Part shown: positions 24,389 through 34,500 of the stretch, piece after piece
Numbering within the stretch: position 1 is the first letter of the stretch
How the letters are laid out: each line of letters begins with the position of its first letter
Source: Bemisia tabaci
Lineage: Eukaryota > Arthropoda > Insecta > Hemiptera > Aleyrodidae
DNA: 64,000 nt
Direction: 5' to 3'
NCBI RefSeq assembly: GCF_918797505.1
Contig: NC_092797.1
Coordinates: forward strand, 27,417,372-27,481,371
Made by a program: the position numbers and the translations under genes
Notes under the pieces: generated by a model
Database searches by the model: none
Told to the model about the DNA's origin: nothing
Seen by the model: only the letters and a program-made list of their open reading frames with translations

Positions 24389-26287
24389 CTGCTTATAAAG
24401 GGAAAGACCTAGTATTTCTAACTCATATTGATGGCCAAATTTTCGAAACCACATATCTCCCGTCAATGCCGTTTGTAAAATTTTCCATCATACTTTATTT
24501 TTGTTTGGAAAAGTAGGCGACGTAATTTTTGGTAACTACCTTGATTTTTCTTCTCTGTGATTGGAAGTATGTTCTGGATAAATTTCGAGCTATAGAGTTG
24601 ACTTGTTTCTCTTCCAACCAAAAAAGAAAGGGAAGGGGGGAATTGGGTGCCGAATTTTTGAAACAACGCATCGGAGATACGTGCGCGGTACGCACTTTGG
24701 CTATGGAAACAAAGCGGAGGCTCACTTTAAATAAGTATCCTTCTTGTACCGGACACAGTATTTACTAATGCTGAAAAAGAATGATATGCTCGTCTTTGAT
24801 AAAGTTTATCTTTCGTGAAAATATTTCAAAGCTAAAAATGCCCCTTTTTAAGTCCCCGAGAATACCGACATGGGAAGGGTACCATTATGAAAGGGATGAT
24901 ACCTCGACCAACAACGAAGAAGTAACCCTCAATTATTTTCATTTGACATTCTAATACCTTCCCTCCTCTCTCCGGATGAAACCTTGGGTAGGCGCTCCAC
25001 CGCATCATACACAAAAAATATAAAACTGAAAAGTTGCAACACAGGAAGATTGAAAAGAATTCCGAATCCTGTGTTCGTCTGGATGGATCGTAACCCCAGT
25101 TGGGTCGAGCAGCATTCTCTCAAGGAAAAACTAGCAGAAATAGAAAATCTCACTTTTCATGAGAATTTTCTTTTTTATCATGAATTAGATCCACGATGTC
25201 AAATCTACAATTTTTCTCTCTAAACGCCGCGTGCGTTCTTTCTCGCTTTTTTTGGCTATAATGAAAATGAAGTTGACACCCCTTTTTCGCGTTCTGTGTG
25301 AGGAAAGAGAGAAAGCATAATCAAACTCAATTCAATGCCAACGCGCCGGCGGGACGTAGCAGTTCATCTTACGTAATCGATAATTTCAGCACTAAATTAC
25401 GACCAGCAGCATCTGGCTTTGCGCTTCTTTGTTTTATTGCGTAGTTAGTAGACGGAAAAGCATTGTTTTATTCCAAAGGACTCGTAATGAGTCAACTCTG
25501 TGCAACTGTATTTTCCTTCGAGTGTTGTTCGTAAGTGTGGAATTTGGTGGACTTATACTCGGAGGAACACGTAGCTCAGCAACTAACACGAAGGTAAGAT
25601 GATTGCTGTTTCTCGTAAAAATATATATTGAGTCTCCTGGACGCAGGACTGATAAAATTTCCCGCCATTTCCACCATACTAAGGAAGGGTTTCTATTTAT
25701 CTCTGCTCAGGAGGCAGTGTGAATCTCTATCTTCCGTTTTGTCCTCTCACCAACGAAGTTACCTATAATCAAAAAATAATTTTCTTCTCGGAAATTGGAT
25801 TTAGTATAGAGAGTTAGATATTAGTAGGACGAATTTATGATAAAAGGAACTATGTGCATGAAGATTTGAGTGCAACATAATTCTTTTTAGCATAAATTGT
25901 GCAATAGAAATATAGATTGTCGTGTTTCGGTCCACGGTTCCGACAACAGTGTCTGTAATATCGCCTGAATGCAACTATTGCTGCGCAGGAGATACCTGTG
26001 TTACATATAGATTAAAATGAAGGCGTTTGACTTTCCTCGTCATCTCATTGTCAGTTTGTATCTGTCACCTTATCTAATCGTCTTCAAGAATTGAAAAATC
26101 AAGCTTTCACGCCATTTAATCATAAGAAGTCCAGACTTAGAATTAAAGCCAGAACATAATCGTAGGAACTAACTTGATTGGAGATAGGTGCAAACTATTA
26201 TTGATCGAATTTTGACACTCACGCCCTCAAGCGTGCTACCTTTGAATTTGAAATGTAGTATTTTAAAATGAGTAAATTTGTCATTTT

Positions 26288-29200
26288 ATGCAACAGCAGA
26301 GCACTTACAAGTATGGGCGTAGGGCCCCCATCGAGGAAATTCCACCAAAAGCCTTCAAACGAGCTCCCTTCACTAAGCCTCCATTCACTCATGACGACCT
26401 CAGGAAAGCTATTCCTCCTCACTGTTTCCAGCGCTCAATCCCTCACTCTTTCCTCTACTTATTTTACGATGTAGCCGCTGTGTTTACCCTCTACCACGTA
26501 GCCACCGATTTCATTCCCCTTCTGCCCATCCCATTAAGGTATGTATGCAACGCTAAAGAACTCGACAAATAAAATAAGTGTAAGAGTCGTACGAAGGAAG
26601 ATAGCAAAAATAGCGATGGGTACTTATTTTTGGCTGCAGGAATAGAGACTACAGTAAATGGAACTCAAATTCGATCTTAATTTTCTCACAGTTTATGAAT
26701 ATTTATTTGACTATTCCGATCTAAAAAATCTTCTTTTAATTTTCGATGAGCGCGCACAGTTCTGCTCTTTGAATCAGTGTGTGCCAAGTAAAAACTCACT
26801 GGGAGATGCGCGGCGAGCGTGTGATTATTTTTTGCAAAACGCGCTATCAGAGATTTCCTGTTTTGCATTGAGGAGCCACACTGAAAAAAAAATCTCGGTG
26901 TATTTACTAAGGAAAGGGTAAAATTACCAAAAATTCAGGGTTCTATTTGATCCTAGTTTTTCTTGGTAAAATTACCATTTATGGAATTGGTAATTTTACC
27001 GAGGAATCTCGGTAAAATTCTTGAACTTTCTCGGTAATTCTACTGGACCTTGGTAAAAACGCCAATATTTTTTATCGACTGTGGTAGAATTGCCGAGATA
27101 AAATGGCAAAATAACCAGGAATTGATTACCAATAAAAGTGGTATTCTTACCTGAAAAACAGTAAAAATACCGGTTTTTCGGTAAGCTTACCAGTCTGTCT
27201 CGGTTAAATTACCAATAATTGGTAAAAAAAAGTGAGAAGGTAAAGGTACCAAACGGACCTTGGTAAAAACGCCGATAATTTTTTTTCAGTGCACAAGCTG
27301 GTTTCAGCTGGATCACTGTGTATCTGCGAAAGAGCTCTCATAGGCACTTACGCCCCTTCTCTTAGAACGCAGTTGCTTCGAGGCAAACAGACCTCCTCTC
27401 TCCCAACAAACTCTGGTTTCTTCTTGTAAAGTGCCATCCATTTGTACCATTAGTTTACTTAGTTTAGTAGTAGATACGTGGTTTTATGGATGAACCAGAG
27501 ACAGTGGTTTTTTGCTGCATAGTGTAACTATCCATGGTTCGCTTGAACGGAAATGAACTACATTTTGCAGTAAGGATTTACAATTTCTGGCTTATTGTAG
27601 AAACAACACATGTGCCAAAAGTTTTCCTACCCAGATAGGTGTTGTTATGTATGAGCTAGAAACTGTGGCTCCTTATTGCAAAATGCAGTCCATGTAATCA
27701 GAATCAGGCTAACTACATCAGATGGTTCGTATTCTCTAGTCAGTCTTGTACATTTGGACGTATTTCTGTTGAACGGAACTAAGCGCCAAATTGAGTTCTA
27801 TTGGGGGATTTTGGAATCCCGGATAGCGCGTTCTGTCAAACGGAACTAAGCGCCATGAAAAAGCATTGCGAGTCTAAGACGGAACGAGCATCGCGTTCCA
27901 CAACACCCGCCAATCCAAGCCCCCCCCCCTCTCCCTTCCTCCTCCTATGGCGCTTAGTTCCGTTTGATAGAAATACGTCCATTTACAAGCCCATACTTTA
28001 AATCTTTCAAGATGCCCTTACTCTCCCTCTATACCCAGCACCTCTAATTCTGATAAACGCGTTACCTTGATGTAGCTCTCTATAAGACGTCTTTACTCTT
28101 CCTCTATACCCAGTTCCCCTAATTCTGATAAACGCGTTATAGTTTGATGAAGCTCTTTACTTTTTCTGACAGATACTTGGCATGGCTGGTGTACTGGGTG
28201 GCGCAAGGCTGCGTCCTGGTGGGGATCTCGGAGATAGCCCACGGGTGCGGTCACCACTCTTTCAGCGACCACGAGTGGCTTGACGACGTCGTAGGGTTGC
28301 TCCTCTTCTCACCTCTCCTCATCCCTTACTTCTCCTTTCAATTCTCGCACGGCAGACACCACGCCAACATGGGCTCCATCGGCCGCGAGGAAGCCCTCGC
28401 CACGAAGCGGAGGGATGCCCTCAGCCAGGGAGGCGAGAGGATCTTCCAGTGGCTCCGCAAAACGCCTTTCAGGCTCATCATCATCGTCGGGGGACTCCTC
28501 TTCGGGGTCCAGCTCTCCCTCACCGTCGGGTTCGGTGGCAGGTAAGCCGTAAGCTAGCCTCGATTCTTATTAAGTGAATGCAGCTCGATGGACGGGACTG
28601 GGACATGTCGTCGCTCCTCCCACGTAAAAGCGTGTCTCGATTTAGCTCGATTCAGCGACGGTCTCAAGCTCCATATAACGCCATACTTTCCGGGGCCCAT
28701 GAAAAAAACGGAGTTATGACCAAGACCATACGTTGGATGAGTAACGATTTGTGACAGGGCCTAGGAATTGTGGACTCGAAACAAAAGGCCAAGCTTTACA
28801 GGAGAGCGTATAAACGCGATTTGTGTCGAAATTATCGCAAATTCCTCCGATTGCCTACCTCGTAGGTGGGGGAATATTCTCAGGATTGGCTAAGAATATG
28901 CCAAAAATGATTTGGCAGATCGTCAGGAGAGTACAATTTTTGAGGCAAATCTCTCCGTGAGGAGAGAAGGATTCTAAAAAGATTCTTAGCGTACTCCTAG
29001 ACAAAAATATGCCAAGTACATTTTCAAAAGAACCATGAGAGACACTTACAGTGGGGTTTTTTTAGGAGCTGTGTTTAGTTCTAGAGAAAGGCAATAGTAG
29101 GAATATTCGAGGAAAATTCTGAGCAGATTATTACATGAAAATAGTATTCCCGGAATATTCTTAGCGTAATTCAAGCAAGTTTCTTATATAAATCGTGGAA

Positions 29201-29843
29201 CATTTTCAAACTATAGCTTACTGACAGAATACTCTCAACATAAATGCTTCCTAATCTTTCCAACAACGTTTTTCCTCTTCTTTTTGACAGACAATATAAC
29301 CAAATCTCCAGTCTCCTCAATCCTTGGAGTCCGATCTTCAGTCGAAAACAGCGGCTCCAAGTCGTCATATCCGACGTCTTCCTAGCAGCCGCCCTGTACA
29401 CGTACTATCAAATAGGAGCGACGCAAGGGTGGGAATGGTTCTTATGCGTTTACGGAGGCCCTTACGTCGTCCACAACGCTTTGGCAGTCATGATGGTATC
29501 CCTGTCACACATGCACCCAGCGCTGCCGCGTTACGACGCCGACGAGTGGGACTGGCTCCGGGGATCCCTCAGCACGGTCGACAGAGACTGGGGCGTCCTC
29601 AACCACACGTTCCACCACATGCCCGACCTCCACGTGGTTCACCACCTCTTCCCGAAGATGCCGCATTACCACCTCCAGGAGGCCACCCATTACGTGAGGC
29701 CCATCTTGGGCGAGTATTATCAGCGCGACACAACGTCTATCTACAAAGCCCTCTTCAGAGAGGTTCAATGCTTGGCTTTTGTCCAGAAAGATAACGACGT
29801 TGAACATGGAGGTGTATTCTGGTTTGCCATCGATAAATCATGA
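26288..29843 (+). CDS. FAD2: plant-type delta-12 (omega-6, FAD2-like) oleate desaturase, 390 aa, 3 exons
   Basis: Exons 26288-26538, 28173-28541 and 29291-29843 give an open 1173-nt frame, against about 383 aa for plant FAD2. The family is an ER membrane di-iron desaturase that converts oleoyl to linoleoyl chains. Family landmarks in order: KPPFTHDDLRKAIPPHCFQR (about 35-54), His box 1 HGCGHH (107-112; plants HECGHH), SDHEWLDDVVG, box 2 HGRHH (143-147), DEWDWLRGSLSTVDRDWG, box 3 HVVHH (321-325), MPHYH..EAT and ILGEYYQ. WLDD.VG and the GSIGREE region resemble plants more than the fungal sequences I know. All box histidines are present. Both introns interrupt codons at phase 2 (AG|A). The exons are GC-rich with C/G at third positions, unlike neighbouring genes. 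The start at 26288 is provisional: CAACAG just after it could be an acceptor, and a donor AACACGAAG|GTAAGA at 25593/25594 may mark a 5' UTR exon. Horizontal transfer is inferred. Confidence 0.9.
26879..27291. mobile_element. MITE with CACTGAAAAAAAA ends in FAD2 intron 1
   Basis: Left end CACTGAAAAAAAAAT and right end ATTTTTTTTCAGTG are inverted repeats, 413 bp apart. The interior holds many GGTAAAATTACC / GGTAATTTTACC words in both orientations, so it could fold into several hairpins. It is non-coding. Confidence 0.75.
27755..27981. mobile_element. MITE with 34-bp inverted termini in FAD2 intron 1
   Basis: TGGACGTATTTCTGTTGAAC followed by GGAACTAAGCGCCA at the left is matched in inverse orientation by TGGCGCTTAGTTCCGTTTG and following bases to CGTCCA at the right, with few differences. 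A direct internal copy of CGGAACTAAGCGCCA lies at 27841. A C run lies near 27930. Confidence 0.8.
28011..28156. repeat. tandem duplication of about 72 bp abutting the FAD2 exon 2 acceptor
   Basis: Two copies (28011-28079 and 28085-28156) share CTCTATACCCAG, CTAATTCTGATAAACGCGTTA and GATG.AGCTCT. The second ends about 16 bases before exon 2, so it includes the likely branch-point area. Confidence 0.75.
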
Positions 29844-31504
29844 TCTTCTGGCATGCACAGGAAAAAAAGTATCTTGCATTCAGAGTGCAGACTCTTGAAA
29901 AATTTGACAAGAAACTATATTCTTAATTTATCGGGCTTCAATCAAGGAGCTCACCTCTTAATGTAAGCGGATTTCCTTTTCATTCAAGCAAAAGTCCGAT
30001 TGAATCAAGAATATCTTTTCTCGTCAAATTTTTTGAGAGCTTTGGACTATACGGGATCCGAGAGACATTTTTTCCGGTCAGGTAAACTTGGAATTTAGTA
30101 GGTGAGGAGGGGGAGGGAGACCGAGGGATGTTGACCGTAAACAATTTGGAAACTCTGTCTACTTTAAGAACTTAAAACGAGCTACCAATTTTTTAATAAG
30201 TCTTTGGTTATTAGCTCATTTTTCGTGCTATCAGAAGTTTTATCGTTCTGATAAAAAAACTAGATGTATTTAATATTGTGTGTTTTAATGTAAATTCAAA
30301 TCTGGTTAAAAGTAGAATGCGCAAGTAGAAATTGGATGTATAAAAGCACATCTTGTGTTCACATATTAGGTAGATTTGTTGTGTACAATGCCAAATGTTA
30401 TAGGTAACACATTTTTTTGCTTCAAAAAGGTTTAAAAAGGTTCCCGTTACCGCATATTTTGAAAATAAAATACTTCCACAGAACATTCAGCAGTGTATTT
30501 TTAGCATTGATCTGCCGGAACGCCTGTCACGTTTTTACTCATTTACTTACTCCACTTATTTTTTATGTTATGCTCTTTTTCAAGACTAAACATACTAATG
30601 TTGCGTCTGTCGCAGAAAAAGTTCTCTCAATTTTTCTCATATTCTTATTTTTGATTGTACTCAAAATCATTACCTAATATAAAATATTTTAGTTCTTATT
30701 TTCATTGACCATTGCCATGAAATGAGCTCGACACTATGGACGAATTTCTTTTATCCTCTCATGTCCATAATAAGTCTATACCAGGATAAAAGAATACAAT
30801 AATAGGTTGGCTAAATTTTAATCAATATAGGGGAGAAAATCATCAATAGTATCCTCAAATTCATGCGATCTACTCCGGTGGATTTGAATTTGCCTTTAAG
30901 CGTATCTTTCAAATATCGAGTATGCTTAAAGAAAGAAATGATCATATGTAATAAAAATAAATGAATAATAATTTAAAGAATGAACGAAAGAGAATGAGCG
31001 CAGAAAATGGATGCATTCGTGCCCATTCCCCTCCTCCCTATATTAGCCGCTCACGGGTGGAGCCCGCCAAAAATTTGAATTTTCGAGAGGACGCAAGCGC
31101 CCTCTAGCAGATTTGTTTTTGTTGTCTGACATCTGGGGCATCTGTTTACATTTACATTATTGAAATGTTCTGGTTCAACGTTCTCGTACTATTATAATTA
31201 ATTTTATTTTTGTGTAACTCTTTTTAACACCTATCTTTCCTCTAACATATTTACATGATAAGTGAGATTTAACAAAATGTTCTCAGTGTGCTTCACTCAC
31301 AACAGGTGTTTATTTTAATTCTAACTGAATGATGAATAGCTCATTGTCATACTTCAGTCAGCCTGAGATTTACATTTACTTTTTCGACTCCGACTGCCAT
31401 GATTTCCATTATATTGGCTCATTGTAAGTTCGATCACTACACGGTGAATTTTTAGAGTGAGTATTAGAGTGATTTCGTGATCTGCTCCGGAAGAAGCTCG
31501 AAAG
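29844..31504. other. intergenic: FAD2 3' flank and tetraspanin promoter region
   Basis: An AATAAA at 30464-30469, about 620 bases past the FAD2 stop, is a plausible poly(A) signal. Minus-strand AATAAA words at 31309-31314 and 31203-31208 could end the antisense IF1 transcript. No other gene is seen. Confidence 0.4.
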
Positions 31505-34500
31505 ATGCCCACCAAAGTTTACACGAGGAAGGATACCAGCGAAGTCAGCTGTTGCTTGAAGTACATCATCTTTAGTTTCAACGTTCTGTTTTGGGTATGT
31601 TATCCCCCTCTAATTTCTCCTGAACTGCTTATTGCTTGACTCGCGTTTGTATGCCCATGAAGTGGAACCTGATATCGTTAGTCCTGAAACGTCACTAGGT
31701 TAGGCGCTGTCCTGGATTAATCACTCTCTGTCCTTGTCAGCATTTTCCTGGCATGATGTTTTTCCTCTAAACTTGTTCCACTGCTCTTTCAGTTTCTTCA
31801 ATTGCTCTCTTTGCTGAAAAAAGTATATTATAGGATGATCAGGATGCAAATAGTAAAGCACATCCTTCAAAGGTCGTGTCATAGTGCTAAACAGTAGTAA
31901 GAACTTGAAAGAGTCACTTCCCAAGATTTATTCCTGGAACTATTCAGAGGCAGCATTTGAGTATTAGATTTGATACCCTCTCGGAGAATCAGTCATATAA
32001 ACAACACTAAGATATTTATAGATTAGTTACTAACGGGTTATTTGTTGAATGTGCTGAAATCCATTACTATTTGATAATAACCAGGTATGAATAAGATACT
32101 TTGTAGACCTTATGATTTTGACACAAAACCTAACTTGATCTGTCATGAATATTCTTTATTTTTTTTTTTTTGTAAAAAATGAAATTGCAGCTATTTGGGT
32201 ACATTCCTGAAGCCCATCAAAAGAAACTTAATTTAAGTCTATTTAGTGACTCTCTAAGTACGCTGTGTTAGACTACTACAGTTTACATCCGCAATTTTTA
32301 CTCCTTTACCCTCCGCAGCTCACTGAGTCTACAACTCTCCCTCCTAGCTTCAAAGTAGTAAAGTACAAAGTGGGACTTTTTAGGTCTAGGGGCTTGGGAG
32401 GCGGTCAAACCATAGGAAATTCTCACGATTTAATTGTAAAAAATGAGTCTATACAGTAGTGACAGTAGTATACAGTATACAGTAGTATAGTAGTATACAG
32501 TAGTAAAATAGTTGCAAGCTATCTCATATTTTTTTAAAACTTATTTTGTCTTTTGGTAATAATCTTGACACTTTAATCCTCACATTTTTTTCCATCTGGC
32601 ACAGGATATAGAAATATGTTAGGTCTTTGAATGACTAGCTCTAAGTAGGCTACAAGCTCTTAACCAACCAAGCCATCTGTTGTGACTTACCTTTTTATAA
32701 AAGTAGCTTTCCTCAAGAGCATATTCTCTTTTTCCAAAGGCTCCTCCTGCATCTCTGATAGACCCACCGCCTCCACCTCCTTTTCCTGCCCCATCGCCTG
32801 GCTTACCACAATAGTGTCTCGCAATGTGGACAACATTCCTGCAAAATTAACGAACTTTGTTCAAAACACATTCCTCGACATGCTTATTAATAATTTACAA
32901 GACTATTCAAAGCTTCGACCTAAATGGAAAGCTTGTTTAAGGGCTGTTCATAAATTACGTCACAAATTTTGGACCCCCTCCTCTCACGTCATCCCTCCCC
33001 CCCCCCCCCTCCCGAAAAATCTCCTCGTTCCTTTTGCATAAAAATTCCGCATTTTGTTTCGATTTTTGGCCAATGCCATTGAACTTTTTTCTTAAAAATA
33101 AAAAATCGGCATTCTGTGCCAATTTTCTTCGAAACCTAAAAATTTTGTCCTCTAGCAAAAACATAGCATTTTTTCCATTTCATGAGACTTGATTTTCAAT
33201 TTTTCGTGAGTATAATTTTCATGAGATTTTATGCCATAAAACATCTATTGGGGGAAAAAAGATGAAAAAAATCTAAAAAATTGATACGTGAGGGAAACAA
33301 CAATGTGTCGAATCCCTGCAAAGTCAGGGAATTTTGAAATCCAAGAAAAATGGTCATCCTCATTGTCATAGATACTCGTAGCGCGTATGAGGACATGGTT
33401 TTTTCTGTTTCGTTTTTTTCTTCATAATTTACTCCTCCTCCAAGTCAGTATTGTACCCAACGATTGCGAATGCTATGCGAAGTAGCGCAGTATGCTGGAT
33501 ACGATATGTAATGAATCACCACGCAGGCTTTTACATTACAGGTTGTCAACCTTGACTTATCGGAGAAGTGCAAAGCTAATTTCGTGAAAAAAGCTTCCAC
33601 TGAAGGTGTGTCGTTTTAAGTCGTCAATCGTTTCTCGTCAGAAGAACGAAATTGAACCCGGATACGAATCTGGGCAGACGCCGGCTATTATACTGTGCTA
33701 GTAAGAACGCCGTATGAGGCATTGGGTGTTGCCAAAATTTCTTCGACAAATCACGAATTTTCGGGAAAATTTACAAATTTCCCTCTTACGATTTTTTAGA
33801 GAATTTTGCTCGTAATTTGGTCGAAAGTGTCTGAAAATTTCATTAAATGATATCCATAACTTCCTTCAAAAATGAATATTTTTGGGGAGGCAATTTGACA
33901 ACATTCGAATGCTTTTACGGTATTTTTCCTTAACATCGCAAATCGTCAGAGTATTTACACCTTCAGGAGTTCTAAAATTTCCGGATCGCGGGATTTCTCA
34001 TCGACGACCCGATTATTGAAACTGTATCGGCCTGACAACACCGTACTTAGCTCTATCTTAACAATGAAATATATCGCATTTTGATGTTTTATCGGGCTGC
34101 TTCAAACTTTCGCTAATCGGCCCGCAGTTACGTTAGAAAAGGCACGGGTTATTGAGAAAGCAGCGATCATATAGTTCTCAAGGGGCCCAGGGAGGGTGGG
34201 CTTAGGCAAAGGGATTTTTGGATTCCTCGTCTCCTTCTGTATACCCCAAGTAGCATTCTTCAACAGAAAAACTGCTATATTTTAAAATTAAGTTCGATTT
34301 CTTTACGATTTTTGGCGATAAAATCACCAGGATCATCCACATCTGAGTGATTATCCTCTATCTTGTCACAATTTTATCTGTACAAAATCGAAATTTTATC
34401 TCAATTTATCACGATTTTTTGTTCGATATTATTTCGATAAATCGCCGTCGATAAAATCGTGATTTTATTGCAAATTTATGTGATAAAAATGCAATTTATC

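Noticed and set aside
29324..29794. 156-codon plus-strand ORF overlapping FAD2 exon 3
   Set aside because: Alternative-frame shadow created by the GC-rich codons of the desaturase, rich in Arg and Pro with no domain.
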